Shown here: positions 18,380-27,891 of the stretch, in pieces
Layout of the letters: each line of letters begins with the position of its first letter
Position numbering within the stretch: the stretch's first letter is position 1
NCBI RefSeq assembly: GCF_039696035.1
Contig: NZ_CP155567.1
Location: 3,467,001 to 3,531,000, forward strand
From: Microbulbifer sp. SAOS-129_SWC
GTDB lineage: Bacteria > Pseudomonadota > Gammaproteobacteria > Pseudomonadales > Cellvibrionaceae
DNA: 64,000 nt
Direction of reading: 5' to 3'
Program-made: the position numbers and the translations under genes
Notes under the pieces: generated by a model
What the model saw: the letters and a program-made list of their open reading frames with translations, nothing else
The model's database searches: none
What the model was told of the DNA's origin: nothing

Positions 18380-19225
18380 TCAGTCGGGGTTATCCACCAG
18401 CTGCTGCATCCTGAGCACGTCTACCGTGGCGGCAACATCGTGCACGCGCACAATTCTCGCGCCGCGCTGGGCGGCCAGCATGGCCAGGGCCAGGCTGCCC
18501 GGCAGGCGTTCGTCCACGTTGCGCTCCAGCAGCCGACCCACCATCGATTTACGCGACATCCCCACCAGCAGCGGGATATCCGCCGGCGCCAACTGGGGCA
18601 GGTGGCGCAACAGCGCCAGGTTGTGTTGATCGGTCTTGCCAAACCCGAAGCCCGGATCAAACAGCAGCCGCTGCCGCGGTATACCGACGGCCACACAGGC
18701 CTCGGCCCGCGCCAGCAGGTAAGCACCCACTTCGGCCACCACATCGTCGTACTCAGGCTCCCGCTGCATATTGCCGGGCTGCCCCCGCATATGCATCAGG
18801 CACACCGGCAAACCGCTGGCGGCAGCGGCCTCCAGCGCACCCGGACGCTCGAGCGCGCGCACGTCGTTGACCAGGCCGGCACCGGCAGCCGCGCTGGCTT
18901 CGATTACCGCCGGCGTACTGGTATCCACTGAAATCACCACATCCAGCTCGGCGGCAATGGCCTCGACCACCGGCACCACGCGCGCCAGCTCTTCGTCGGG
19001 GGAAACCGCCGCTGCGCCCGGGCGGGTGGATTCACCGCCCACATCGATGATCGACGCACCCTCGCGCACCATCTGCCGCGCACGCTCCAGCGCCAGCTGC
19101 GTATCCAGAGTGCCGCTGGCGTAGTAACTGCCACCGTCGGAAAAGGAATCCGGGGTGGCGTTGAGGATGCCCATCACAACCGGGCGGGTCAGATCCAGTG
19201 TGCGCTTGCCGCAGAGTAATTTCAT
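18380..19225 (-). CDS. folP: Dihydropteroate synthase
   Basis: 281 residues. The family signatures are MGILNATPDSFSDGG near residue 18, IDVGGESTRPGA, and downstream VSVDTSTP, LVNDVRAL and the DPGFGFGKT loop, which together bind pterin and p-aminobenzoate. It catalyses the sulfonamide-sensitive step of folate synthesis. The start agrees with other FolP proteins, but no clear ribosome site precedes it and the ftsH terminator ends only about 9 bp upstream. Translation may therefore depend on read-through from ftsH or on a very short leader. Confidence 0.96.
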   Translation of the reverse strand: MKLLCGKRTLDLTRPVVMGILNATPDSFSDGGSYYASGTLDTQLALERARQMVREGASIIDVGGESTRPGAAAVSPDEELARVVPVVEAIAAELDVVISVDTSTPAVIEASAAAGAGLVNDVRALERPGALEAAAASGLPVCLMHMRGQPGNMQREPEYDDVVAEVGAYLLARAEACVAVGIPRQRLLFDPGFGFGKTDQHNLALLRHLPQLAPADIPLLVGMSRKSMVGRLLERNVDERLPGSLALAMLAAQRGARIVRVHDVAATVDVLRMQQLVDNPD

Positions 19226-19233
19226 AAGCCAAT

Positions 19234-19290
19234 AAAAAAACGGAACGCTGACTGCGGAAGGAATGAATTCATTCCGCAGTCAGCGTTCCG
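19234..19290 (-). terminator. Intrinsic terminator between ftsH and folP
   Basis: CGGAACGCTGACTGCGGAA at 19241-19259 and its perfect reverse complement at 19272-19290 form a 19-bp stem. On the minus strand it is followed by seven T (19234-19240). It lies 15 bp after the ftsH stop, so ftsH is expected to be transcribed largely apart from folP-glmM. Confidence 0.85.
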
Positions 19291-19304
19291 CATTCATTCT
19301 TCTG

Positions 19305-21224
19305 TTACTGATGTCCGTTGAGCGGGCCGCCTACCGGGTTGCCCTTGTCCGCTTCGTCGCCCGAGCCGGCTTCACCGACAGAGCCGCTGCCGCCGTCGAA
19401 ATCACTGTTGTGCCAGTCTCGCGGCGGACGCACCTTGCGCCGCGCCATCAGGTCGTCCACCTGCTCCGCGTCAAGGGTTTCGTATTCCATCAGCGCATCT
19501 TTCATCGCCTCGAGAATATCGCGGTTGTCTTCCAACAGCTTGTGCGCGCGGGTGTAACAGTCGTCGATAATGCGGCGCACCTCGGTGTCGATGTCGTTGG
19601 AGGTGTTGCCGGACACCGAGCTGCCCTGGCCGGGCTGACCGTGCTCGTCTTCGCCGTAGTGCAACGGCCCGAGCTTCTCCGACAGGCCCCATTTGGTGAC
19701 CATGTTGCGCGCCAGCTGGGTGGCCCGCTCGATATCGTTGGAGGCGCCGGTAGTCACGCCCTCCAGGCCGAGGGTCATTTCCTCGGCGATACGGCCGCCG
19801 AACAGGGAACACAGCTGCGACTCGATCGCGCGTTTGGACAGGCTGTACTTGTCCTCTTCCGGCAGGAACTGGGTCACCCCCAGGGCGCGGCCGCGCGGGA
19901 TAATGGTGACCTTGTGCACCGGATCGTGTTCCGGCACCAGGCGGCCGATAATCGCGTGGCCGGCCTCGTGGTAGGCGGTATTGATCTTCTCTTTCTCGTT
20001 CATGACCATCGATTTGCGCTCGGCGCCCATCATGATCTTGTCGCGGGCGCGCTCGAACTCTTCCATGGTCACCACGCGGCGATTGGCGCGCGCGGCGAAC
20101 AGCGCCGCCTCATTGACCAGGTTGGCCAGGTCGGCACCGGAGAAGCCAGGTGTACCGCGGGCGATGGTCTGCGCATCCACCTGCTCGCCGACCGGCACCT
20201 TGCGCATATGCACCTTGAGAATCTGTTCGCGACCGCGGATATCCGGCAGGCCGACGAAGACCTGGCGGTCGAAGCGCCCCGGACGCAGCAGCGCGTGGTC
20301 GAGCACGTCGGGCCGGTTGGTGGCGGCGATGACGATCACCCCCTCACTGCCCTCGAAACCGTCCATTTCCACCAGCAGCTGGTTCAGCGTCTGTTCGCGC
20401 TCGTCGTGACCGCCGCCAACACCGGCACCCCGGTGGCGACCGACGGCGTCGATCTCATCGATAAAGATGATGCACGGGGCCTGCTTCTTGGCCTGTTCGA
20501 ACATGTCGCGCACGCGCGATGCACCCACGCCGACGAACATCTCGACGAAGTCGGAACCGGAAATGGAGAAAAACGGCACCTTGGCCTCGCCGGCGATGGC
20601 CTTGGCCAGCAGTGTCTTACCGGTACCGGGCGGCCCGCACATCAATACGCCGCGGGGGATATTGCCGCCCAGGCGCTGGAATTTGGTCGGATCGCGCAGG
20701 AACTCCACCAGTTCCTGCACCTCTTCCTTGGCTTCGTCCACACCCGCCACGTCGGCAAAGGTGGTCTTGATCTGGTCTTCGCCCAACAGGCGCGCCTTGC
20801 TCTTGCCAAAAGCCATGGGGCCGGAGCGACCGCCGGCACCGCCCTGCATCTGGCGCATGAAGAACATGAACACCGCAATGATGATCAGGATCGGGAAACT
20901 GGCCACCAGCAGCTGCTGCCAGATGCTCGGGGACTCGGGTTCACGGCCGACGAACTTGACGTTGTTGCGCACCAGCTCGTTGGTCAGCTCGTCGTCGATA
21001 ATCTGTGGCTGGATGGTCTTGAAGTGAGTGCCATCGGATTTCTCGCCGGTAATCACCAGGCCGTTGACCACGACACTGTTTACCTCACCGGACTGTACAT
21101 CCTGCACAAATTCGGAGTAGCTGAGGGACTCATCCCGGGACTGCGGCTTGAAATTCTGGAACACCATCAGCAGTACCGCCGCGATGATCAACCACAGTAC
21201 AAGGTTTTTCGCCATATCGTTCAA
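19305..21224 (-). CDS. ftsH: ATP-dependent zinc metalloprotease FtsH
   Basis: 639 residues. Two membrane helices (about residues 6-22 and 100-120) flank a periplasmic domain. The AAA domain has Walker A GPPGTGKT near residue 194, Walker B IIFIDEID and the second-region motif [18 protein letters not shown]. The zinc protease site is HEAGH near residue 416. FtsH degrades misassembled membrane proteins and soluble regulators such as LpxC and sigma32. The listed start is TTG (MNDMAKN); the ATG three codons later is also possible. It follows rlmE as in E. coli, but with about 150 bp between them. Confidence 0.97.
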   Translation of the reverse strand: MNDMAKNLVLWLIIAAVLLMVFQNFKPQSRDESLSYSEFVQDVQSGEVNSVVVNGLVITGEKSDGTHFKTIQPQIIDDELTNELVRNNVKFVGREPESPSIWQQLLVASFPILIIIAVFMFFMRQMQGGAGGRSGPMAFGKSKARLLGEDQIKTTFADVAGVDEAKEEVQELVEFLRDPTKFQRLGGNIPRGVLMCGPPGTGKTLLAKAIAGEAKVPFFSISGSDFVEMFVGVGASRVRDMFEQAKKQAPCIIFIDEIDAVGRHRGAGVGGGHDEREQTLNQLLVEMDGFEGSEGVIVIAATNRPDVLDHALLRPGRFDRQVFVGLPDIRGREQILKVHMRKVPVGEQVDAQTIARGTPGFSGADLANLVNEAALFAARANRRVVTMEEFERARDKIMMGAERKSMVMNEKEKINTAYHEAGHAIIGRLVPEHDPVHKVTIIPRGRALGVTQFLPEEDKYSLSKRAIESQLCSLFGGRIAEEMTLGLEGVTTGASNDIERATQLARNMVTKWGLSEKLGPLHYGEDEHGQPGQGSSVSGNTSNDIDTEVRRIIDDCYTRAHKLLEDNRDILEAMKDALMEYETLDAEQVDDLMARRKVRPPRDWHNSDFDGGSGSVGEAGSGDEADKGNPVGGPLNGHQ

Positions 21225-21374
21225 AGGGGTCGCCCTCTTGCGTTAAGCACTCAAATCCATTCCCACCAGTATAGGCCCGCCGTTGCGCGGCCCGGCGCCG
21301 GGGCGCCGAATACGCTTATACCACATCCGCGGTACCGGTCAGAAATGGACAGCTATCAATTTCGTTCGGTGGGG

Positions 21375-21995
21375 TCAGCCCTTAAAGCCCCGCGCCACCA
21401 CATAGACCTCCCGCGAGCGCGGTCTGGATGCACCCGGCTTGCGGGTCACCACACTGCTGTAGCTGCCGCGCAGCTCGCGGATCAGCTCGTCGAAGCCCTC
21501 GCCCTGGAAGACCTTGGCGACGAAAGCCCCGCCCGGTTTCAGCACCTGGCGCGCCATATCCACGGCCAGTTCCACCAGGTACATGGAGGCCGGCTGGTCC
21601 ACAGCCCGCACACCACTCATATTGGGGGCCATATCGGAAATCACAAGGTCGGCGCGCTCTTCACCCAGCCGCTCCAGCAACTGGTTCAGCACCGCCTCCT
21701 CGGTGAAATCCCCCTGCACGAAGTCGACCCCGGCCAGGGGATCCATCGGCAGGATGTCGGAGGCCAGCACGCGACCCTTGTGACCCACCAGTTCCATCGC
21801 CACCTGGGACCAGCCGCCGGGTGCCGCCCCCAGGTCCACAACGGTCATGCCGGGCTTGATCAGCCGGTCCTTGTCCTGCAGTTCCTGCAGCTTGTAGCTG
21901 GCACGAGAGCGATAGCCCTCTTTCTGTGACTGTTTGACATAGTGGTCATTGAAATGTTCGCGCAGCCAGCGGTGACTGCTCTTTGATCGGCCCAT
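21375..21995 (-). CDS. rlmE: 23S rRNA 2'-O-methyltransferase RlmE (FtsJ/RrmJ)
   Basis: 206 residues starting [17 protein letters not shown] at the ATG at 21995. The RASYKLQE segment carries the catalytic Lys, [14 protein letters not shown] is the S-adenosylmethionine site, and [12 protein letters not shown], with [12 protein letters not shown] further on, supplies the remaining Asp and Lys of the K-D-K-E tetrad. RlmE methylates the ribose of U2552 in the A-loop of 23S rRNA late in 50S assembly. It is divergent from yhbY with a palindromic repeat between them, matching the conserved E. coli arrangement. Confidence 0.96.
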   Translation of the reverse strand: MGRSKSSHRWLREHFNDHYVKQSQKEGYRSRASYKLQELQDKDRLIKPGMTVVDLGAAPGGWSQVAMELVGHKGRVLASDILPMDPLAGVDFVQGDFTEEAVLNQLLERLGEERADLVISDMAPNMSGVRAVDQPASMYLVELAVDMARQVLKPGGAFVAKVFQGEGFDELIRELRGSYSSVVTRKPGASRPRSREVYVVARGFKG

Positions 21996-22029
21996 CGGGT
22001 ACAATACCTGGAGTTACATCAGCTTTCAC

Positions 22030-22097
22030 AGGAGCGGCCCATGGCTGCGATCGGCGGGCACCGGGCCCGAAATCGATCGCGGCCATGGGCCGCTCCT
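22030..22097. repeat. REP-like palindrome between rlmE and yhbY
   Basis: A 24-nt arm beginning AGGAGCGGCCCATGG at 22030-22053 pairs with 22074-22097 with one mismatch around a 20-nt centre. The AGGAGCGG...CCGCTCCT ends resemble the REP elements scattered in many gammaproteobacterial intergenic regions. Shorter relatives lie near 45991 and 60125. Confidence 0.8.
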
Positions 22098-22134
22098 ACA
22101 ATCAATTATCCATCAAGTGGTAACGGAGTATTGT

Positions 22135-22437
22135 ATGCCTTTAACGGCCGACCGTAAAAAAGCCCTGCGCACATTGGGCCACAACCTCAAGCCGGTGGTG
22201 ACTGTCGCCGGCAAGGGCCTGACTGAAGGTGTGCTGGAGGAGCTGAACCGGGCGCTGGAAGATCACGAACTGATCAAGGTCAAGCTGGTGGTAGCCGACC
22301 GCGAGCTGCGCCACCAGGTCATCGGCGAGTTGTGCGACAAGAGCGGCGCCGAGCTGGTGCAGGAAATCGGCAAGATCGCGCTGATCTACCGCGCCGCGGA
22401 AAAGCCCAACGCCCGCCTCTCCAACCTGCTGCGCTGA
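22135..22437 (+). CDS. yhbY: Ribosome-associated RNA-binding protein YhbY (CRM domain)
   Basis: 100 residues from the ATG at 22135, with ACGGAG upstream; a GTG at 22117 is the alternative. The whole protein is a CRM domain, starting LTADRKKALRTLGHNLKPVV and containing the GKGLTEGVLEEL motif and the later HELIKVKLVV strand. YhbY binds pre-50S particles and acts in ribosome assembly. It is divergently oriented to rlmE, another 50S maturation gene, as in E. coli. Confidence 0.95.
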   Translation: MPLTADRKKALRTLGHNLKPVVTVAGKGLTEGVLEELNRALEDHELIKVKLVVADRELRHQVIGELCDKSGAELVQEIGKIALIYRAAEKPNARLSNLLR

Positions 22438-22451
22438 ACCCGGCGCCCCAC

Positions 22452-22477
22452 TGCGCCCCGGCCGAGAGCGGGGCGCA
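22452..22477 (+). terminator. GC-rich hairpin after yhbY
   Basis: TGCGCCCC at 22452-22459 pairs with GGGGCGCA at 22470-22477, 15 bp past the yhbY stop. No T-tract follows, so termination here is only a possibility. Confidence 0.4.
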
Positions 22478-22662
22478 AGACCGGCCCTGCCCCGGCTTCC
22501 CCCCTGCTGATGCCTTCACTCCCCCCCCCTGTTGACGCAATAGTCATCAACCGAAGTGGCAATTCGCGCCACCTGCCTTACCAGCGCCAGGGGCGTTGTT
22601 TATAGTCGGGATTCATCCTCTCAGCCCGCACGATCAGCGGAGATGCCGCCGGGAAAAAGCCC

Positions 22663-23259
22663 ATGCGAACAGCCATTTTTCTGTCACTCTCCACACTGCT
22701 GGCGGCTGCGCCGCTGGCCGCCGACCTGCCCAAACAGGCGAAAGTCTGCGCCGGCTGCCACGGCGAGCAGGGCCAGGGGATGAAAAATCTCGGTCCGCGC
22801 CTGGCCGGGCTGCCGGCGCGATACCTGCAGCGCCAGGTCAAGCTGTTCCGGGACGGCAGCCGCCAGAACGTCACCATGCACGCCATGGCCATGACCATCA
22901 GCGGAGAGCCTCTGCAGCAGGTCGCCAGCTACTTCGCCGCACAACCGGTGGCGCCGGTCACCCCGGTGCGGCGCGGCGAGCAGGTGGTCTTTACAGACCC
23001 GTCAGCGAAGCTTGTCTATCAGGGCGACTGGTCGCGTACCCTGCCCGCCTGCGCCACCTGCCACGGCCCTGCCACACTCGGCGCCGGCCAGATACCACGA
23101 CTCGCCGGCCAACAGGCGGATTACCTGAAGACCCAGCTGCTCGCCTGGCAGCAGGGCAAGCGCAAGGGCGATCCCGACAACATCATGGGCAACATCGCCA
23201 ACAAGCTCTCGGGCGCCGAGATCGACGCCCTTTCCACCTACCTCGCCAACCTGAAGTGA
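22663..23259 (+). CDS. tsdB: Diheme cytochrome c4-type protein, probable thiosulfate dehydrogenase partner TsdB
   Basis: 198 residues with a signal peptide (cleavage near LAA-DLPK). Two haem-binding motifs, CAGCH near residue 25 and CATCH near residue 128, each lie in a cytochrome c4-like half with repeated PRLAGLPARYLQRQV and PRLAGQQADYLKTQL segments. It precedes the TsdA-like gene by 10 bp. In known tsdBA operons the diheme TsdB accepts electrons from TsdA and passes them towards the respiratory chain. The family is firm; the TsdB role depends on the neighbour. Confidence 0.82.
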   Translation: MRTAIFLSLSTLLAAAPLAADLPKQAKVCAGCHGEQGQGMKNLGPRLAGLPARYLQRQVKLFRDGSRQNVTMHAMAMTISGEPLQQVASYFAAQPVAPVTPVRRGEQVVFTDPSAKLVYQGDWSRTLPACATCHGPATLGAGQIPRLAGQQADYLKTQLLAWQQGKRKGDPDNIMGNIANKLSGAEIDALSTYLANLK

Positions 23260-23269
23260 GGAGACGGCC

Positions 23270-24334
23270 GTGAAACATTCTCTACCAATGCTTGTTGGCA
23301 CCGCTCTGTGCAGCGGCATCCTCTGCGCGCAGGAGCTCCCCGACCGCCAACCGCAACTGCCGGCAGAACCCAAGGCGCACGCGCAGGCGTACCTGGCGCC
23401 CCGTGCGCTGGGCAAGATCCCCGCCGGCTCCTTTGGCGACAAGGTCCGCTACGGCTACCAGCTGTTCGTCAACACCCAGCAGCTGCGCGGCAAAAGCGTG
23501 GGCAACGCGCTCAACTGCAGTAACTGCCATATGGACGCCGGCCGCCGCGCCAATGCGGCGCCCATGTGGGCCGCCTACTTCGCCTACCCCGCCTACCGCA
23601 AAAAAAATGACAAGGTGAACAGCTACCAGGAGCGCCTGCAGGGCTGTATGACCTATTCGATGAATGGCAAGCCGCCACCGCTGGGCAGCCCCGAACTGGT
23701 GGCCCTGTCCGCCTACTCCTACTGGCTGGCGATGGGTGCGCTGATGGACAAATACGGCGTGCCCGGCCCGGTGCCGAAGCTGAGCGACGAAGAACTGTTA
23801 AAGGGGGGAAAACGGGATGACTTCCCGCTACCGGAGCAGATCGCTAAAGTGCTACCGGTAGACCAGCGCGCCAAACTGCCCGGGCGCGGCTACCCACTGG
23901 TGAAAAAGCCCGCCGACGGCTATTCCCCCCGGCGCGGCGCCACCGTCTACCGCCAGCACTGCCAGCTGTGCCACGGCGCCGACGGCCAGGGCTACGCCAG
24001 TGCCGGCGTCCCGGCGCTGCCACCGCTATGGGGGCCCGACAGTTTCAACTGGGGCGCGGGCATGCACCGGGTCAACACCGCGGCCTACTTCATTCACGAG
24101 AATATGCCGCTGGGCAAAAGCATCCAGCTGACCCCGCAGCAGGCCTGGGACGTGGCCGCCTACATCAACGCACAGGAACGGCCACAGGATCCGCGCTATC
24201 AGGGCGATGTGGAAAAATTGCGCCAGCGCTACCACCAGCACGCGGGTTATTACGGCCAGCGCGTCGACGGCAAGCCGGTCCTGGGCAGCGATGCCTACCC
24301 CAACTTCCCGCAGCCGCAGAAGGGTGGTAACTGA
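23270..24334 (+). CDS. tsdA: Thiosulfate dehydrogenase TsdA-like diheme cytochrome c
   Basis: 354 residues with an N-terminal signal peptide. The haem motifs are CSNCH (in NALNCSNCHMDAGRR) and CQLCH (in YRQHCQLCHGADGQG). The segment QERLQGCMTYSMNGKPPP matches the TsdA region that supplies the unusual axial Cys ligand of the catalytic haem; the Cys is present. HENMPLGKS may supply the Met ligand of the second haem. TsdA oxidises thiosulfate to tetrathionate (or the reverse) in the periplasm. Coupling with the upstream c4-type gene supports the assignment; the direction in vivo cannot be read from sequence. Confidence 0.85.
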   Translation: MKHSLPMLVGTALCSGILCAQELPDRQPQLPAEPKAHAQAYLAPRALGKIPAGSFGDKVRYGYQLFVNTQQLRGKSVGNALNCSNCHMDAGRRANAAPMWAAYFAYPAYRKKNDKVNSYQERLQGCMTYSMNGKPPPLGSPELVALSAYSYWLAMGALMDKYGVPGPVPKLSDEELLKGGKRDDFPLPEQIAKVLPVDQRAKLPGRGYPLVKKPADGYSPRRGATVYRQHCQLCHGADGQGYASAGVPALPPLWGPDSFNWGAGMHRVNTAAYFIHENMPLGKSIQLTPQQAWDVAAYINAQERPQDPRYQGDVEKLRQRYHQHAGYYGQRVDGKPVLGSDAYPNFPQPQKGGN

Positions 24335-24410
24335 AGCGCGGAAGAAGCATCCCGGAAAACCGGGCTTTGGAGCAGCAGCGACAGGCGGCGACCCGGTGTC
24401 CTTCTGCCGC

Positions 24411-24797
24411 CTACTGTTCCGCGGCGCACTCGGCGCCCTCGAGCACCCAGCGCTGGCCGCTGGGCAGCTGCTGCAGGTAGCAGTTTCCGCCGCCGAGAAA
24501 CAGCCGGAACTGCGCCGGTGCGCCCGGATCGCGCCCCTGGATCAGGCGCCCGCCGGCATCCCGCGGCTGTGCGCGTTCGATCAGCAGCAGGCTCTCGCGG
24601 GTCAGCGCGTCGTCTGCCAGGGTCACCGGCACGCCGTGCAGGGCTTCGGACACCACCTGCTGCAACTGCGCACGCACGGCCGTTGTCGGCGCCACCAGCA
24701 GCGCCGGCACCGGCGCACCGGCCGCGGGTTGCGAACCACAGGCGGCCAGCAGCAGTGGCGCCAGCAAGTAGAGTGTACGTTTCAACGACATATTCAC
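24411..24797 (-). CDS. Small lipoprotein of unknown function
   Basis: 128 residues with a lipobox LLAAC (Cys20). The mature part is short and lacks repeats or catalytic motifs I recognise; a segment (LTRESLLLIERAQPRDAGGRL) and a C-terminal pair of Cys residues are the only visible landmarks. The start overlaps the stop of the S41 peptidase gene by 4 bp, so the two are translationally coupled and the lipoprotein may assist or be handled with the protease. Confidence 0.75.
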   Translation of the reverse strand: MNMSLKRTLYLLAPLLLAACGSQPAAGAPVPALLVAPTTAVRAQLQQVVSEALHGVPVTLADDALTRESLLLIERAQPRDAGGRLIQGRDPGAPAQFRLFLGGGNCYLQQLPSGQRWVLEGAECAAEQ

Positions 24798-26416
24798 CTC
24801 ACCATGATCCGGTTACTGCGCCACAGAGGTTTGCTCACCCGCGCGCCGCCAGCGGACAGCGACGAACCCACGGCACCGCTGCTGTAGGCGGAAGCCGACA
24901 GGGTCCCGCAGCTGCCGGTTTCGATATGGTAGATCGCGGTAGCCAGGCGTCCCTCACTCTCGTCCCCGAGCAGGTGATCGAAGTCGTCGCCCACCTTGCA
25001 GCCATGCACATCGGCGTCGGTGCCGGTGGTACCCGCCGGCACAAAGCCATCGGTGTAGTCACCGAAGCCGCTGGCATTCACCCCCTTGAATTGAATGGTG
25101 AAATACATGGTGCCGCAATTGTCGAGGCCATAGAAACCGTAGGGCTTGCCGCAAGTGGTGGCGCCGATCAGCACCACATCCACCCCCACACCGCGCAGGC
25201 TGTTGATGATTGATTCGCTGGCAGAGCAGGTGCTGCTGCCGGACAGCACGTACACGCGCGGCAGGTTCAGGGACGGCAGCGGCAGGTCTGCCTGGGTACC
25301 GACGTTGCCGGAGGTCACCGTGTAGAACGGCATCGGCTGCAGAGGCTGGTCGGTGACCGGGTCCGTGGTCGGGTGCTGGTCATTCCAGACAACCTGCTCG
25401 AACGGCTGACCGGCGGTGGGCATATCGCCGGCGATCATATAGGCGAGCTGACTGGCGATATACAGGTAACCACCGCTGTTGTAGCGCAGATCCAGCACCA
25501 GCTCGTCCACGCCCCAGTCACCCAGCTGATTGACCGCATCGATCAGTGCCGGCTCGGCGGTGGCGATGTGGTCGTTGAACAACAGGTAGCCAATGCGCTT
25601 GCCGGTAGTGGCGTTGTCAAAATACTCCACATGTTGCACCGGTTTGGACGCGTTGGCGGCGGCGGTCAGGGTTACGGTAACCGAGTCGGTGGCGCCCAGC
25701 GGCCGTATTTCGAAACTGTGCTGCTCGTCCGCCTGCGCGGGCCACATACCCGCATTGAGCGTATCCACATCGTTGCTGTAGGCCAGGTCGACGCCATCCA
25801 CTGTCAACACCTCCGCGCCGCGGGTGATGTTCACCGGCTGGCCGTTGCTGTCGACCACCTCCAGCGGCGCGCCGGAGTCGGTATAGGCCACCACCGCGCG
25901 CCGCGGTGGCTCCAGGCTGACCAGCGCCCACTGCAGGCCGTAACCGACAAATACCCCGGACTGCGTCTGCGCGTTCCACTGCTCGGTGGGCACCGTGTAG
26001 TGAAAGCGGTCCTTTTGGTTGCCGCTCGGGGTCAGGGCGAAGGTTTTCAGCTGTGCGAAATAATCGAGGGAATCGTCGAAGTCGGCGGGATCGATATCCT
26101 CGATCTCGTCGTACCACAGGTACAGTTCGTGACTCATGGAGCGCAGCCAGTTGTTCTCATCCAGCCGCGTTCCCTTGACGTCTCCATAGGGGTCGCCGTT
26201 CGCGTCGGTGCCGCTGCGCGGTGACACACAGCGGTTGGCAAAGGTCGAGGCGGGCAGGAAATTACCAGGCTGCCAGTTGGTGTCAGTGCCACTGTCCGTA
26301 GCAGTGGTCGGGTTATTGCCGCCTCCGCCACCACCGCCTCCACCACAGGCGGCAAGCGCGATGACGGAACAGCAGATCAGGGCGGCCAGCAGCGGGCGGC
26401 GCGGGAAAACCTCCAT
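24794..26416 (-). CDS. S41-family (C-terminal processing type) peptidase lipoprotein
   Basis: 540 residues. The lipobox LAAC (Cys24) is followed by a run of Gly, an apparent flexible tether. A PDZ-like part (about residues 165-260, with LTVDGVDL) precedes the S41 catalytic domain: LVLDLRYNSGGYL, then VLSGSSTCSASESI with the probable catalytic Ser, and TTCGKPYG with the candidate Lys. Such proteases cleave C-termini of envelope proteins. Several Cys in the catalytic domain suggest disulfides and hence a periplasmic location. The substrate is unknown. Confidence 0.85.
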   Translation of the reverse strand: MEVFPRRPLLAALICCSVIALAACGGGGGGGGGNNPTTATDSGTDTNWQPGNFLPASTFANRCVSPRSGTDANGDPYGDVKGTRLDENNWLRSMSHELYLWYDEIEDIDPADFDDSLDYFAQLKTFALTPSGNQKDRFHYTVPTEQWNAQTQSGVFVGYGLQWALVSLEPPRRAVVAYTDSGAPLEVVDSNGQPVNITRGAEVLTVDGVDLAYSNDVDTLNAGMWPAQADEQHSFEIRPLGATDSVTVTLTAAANASKPVQHVEYFDNATTGKRIGYLLFNDHIATAEPALIDAVNQLGDWGVDELVLDLRYNSGGYLYIASQLAYMIAGDMPTAGQPFEQVVWNDQHPTTDPVTDQPLQPMPFYTVTSGNVGTQADLPLPSLNLPRVYVLSGSSTCSASESIINSLRGVGVDVVLIGATTCGKPYGFYGLDNCGTMYFTIQFKGVNASGFGDYTDGFVPAGTTGTDADVHGCKVGDDFDHLLGDESEGRLATAIYHIETGSCGTLSASAYSSGAVGSSLSAGGARVSKPLWRSNRIMVR

Positions 26417-26484
26417 GTGAACAGACTCCAGTTTTTTATTATTGGAATCCGCGAGGTTACCACATCGCCGCCCAGCGGCGACGC

Positions 26485-27876
26485 TCAGCCGTTCAGCTTG
26501 CCGATCACCGCCTGCAGGCTGTCCTTGGCATCACCGAACAGCATGCGCGCGTTGTCCTTGTAGAACAGCGGGTTGGCAACGCCGGCGTAGCCGGAGGCCA
26601 TGGAGCGCTTCAGCACCACGACTTTACCGGCCTTCCAGCATTCCAGCACTGGCATACCGGCAATGGGCGAGCCGGGCTTCTCCACCGCGTCCGGGTTGAC
26701 CGTGTCGTTGGCACCGATCACCAGTACTAGGTCGGTATCGGGGAAATCGTCGTTGATCTCCTCCATCTCCAGCACGATGTCGTAGGGCACGTTGGCCTCG
26801 GCCAGCAGCACGTTCATATGTCCGGGCAGGCGACCGGCCACCGGGTGAATGCCGAAGCGTACCGTTTTGCCCTGCTTGCGCAGCTTGTCAGTCAGGTCGC
26901 TCACCGCCTGCTGGGCGTGAGCGACAGCCATGCCGAAGCCGGGCACGATGATGATACTATCGGCAGCATCCAGATCCGCAGCGACTTCATCGACGCTGGT
27001 CTCCACCACTTCGCCTTCGATCTCACCCTCGGCCACTTCGCCGCCGCCGGAACCGAAGCCGCCCAGAATCACGCTGACAAACGAGCGGTTCATACCCGCA
27101 CACATGATGTAACTGAGGATGGCACCGGAGGAACCGACCAAGGCGCCGACCACAATCAGCAGGTCGTTGCTGAGCATAAAACCGGTCGCCGCCGCGGCCC
27201 AGCCCGAGTAGCTGTTCAGCATCGAGATGACCACCGGCATATCGGCACCGCCGATCGCCGCGATCAGGTGAATACCCAGCAGCAGCGCAATCGATGTCAT
27301 CACCAGCAGCTCGATCGTGCTGGCCGCGCCGCGCTCTGCCGGGATAAACAGCACCCCCAGCACCACGCAGCCGAGCAGGGCCGCCAGGTTGAGCCAGTGG
27401 CGCGCGGGCAGCATCAGCGGTTTACCGGAAATCAGCCCCTGCAGCTTGCCGAAGGCGACCACGGAACCGGTCAGGGTGATGGCGCCGATAAAAATACCCA
27501 CATAGATCTCGGTGTGGTGCACCAGTTGCTCGGCGCCGTGCAGGGACATCCGCGGATCGAGGAAACCGCCCCAGCCGATCAGCACCGCCGCCAGGCCGAC
27601 AAAGGTGTGCAGCAGCGCCACCATTTGCGGCATCTGCGTCATCGCTACGCGCCGGGCCAACAGCACGCCGATCACTGCGCCCACCGCCATGGCGATGGCC
27701 ACCATCCAATAAGCACCGCTGGCGATACCGGCGATGGTGGCGACAATGGCCACCGCCATGCCCACCATGCCGTAAATGTTGCCACGCCGCGCCGTCTCGT
27801 GACTGGAAAGCCCGCCGAGACTGAGGATAAACATCATCGCGGAGAAGAGATAAGCCATGGAAATCATACCGTTCAT
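26485..27876 (-). CDS. pntB: NAD(P) transhydrogenase subunit beta
   Basis: 463 residues. Eight or nine membrane helices fill the first about 260 residues. The C-terminal NADP(H)-binding domain III contains [35 protein letters not shown] and [12 protein letters not shown], all characteristic. With PntA it couples hydride transfer between NADH and NADP+ to inward proton flow, supplying NADPH. It starts 15 bp after pntA. Confidence 0.97.
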   Translation of the reverse strand: MNGMISMAYLFSAMMFILSLGGLSSHETARRGNIYGMVGMAVAIVATIAGIASGAYWMVAIAMAVGAVIGVLLARRVAMTQMPQMVALLHTFVGLAAVLIGWGGFLDPRMSLHGAEQLVHHTEIYVGIFIGAITLTGSVVAFGKLQGLISGKPLMLPARHWLNLAALLGCVVLGVLFIPAERGAASTIELLVMTSIALLLGIHLIAAIGGADMPVVISMLNSYSGWAAAATGFMLSNDLLIVVGALVGSSGAILSYIMCAGMNRSFVSVILGGFGSGGGEVAEGEIEGEVVETSVDEVAADLDAADSIIIVPGFGMAVAHAQQAVSDLTDKLRKQGKTVRFGIHPVAGRLPGHMNVLLAEANVPYDIVLEMEEINDDFPDTDLVLVIGANDTVNPDAVEKPGSPIAGMPVLECWKAGKVVVLKRSMASGYAGVANPLFYKDNARMLFGDAKDSLQAVIGKLNG

Positions 27877-27891
27877 TATTCTCTCTCCCCC

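Noticed and set aside
19263..21929. Plus-strand open frame of 888 codons over ftsH and rlmE
   Set aside because: Antisense shadow of two unmistakable genes in GC-rich DNA; no plausible product.
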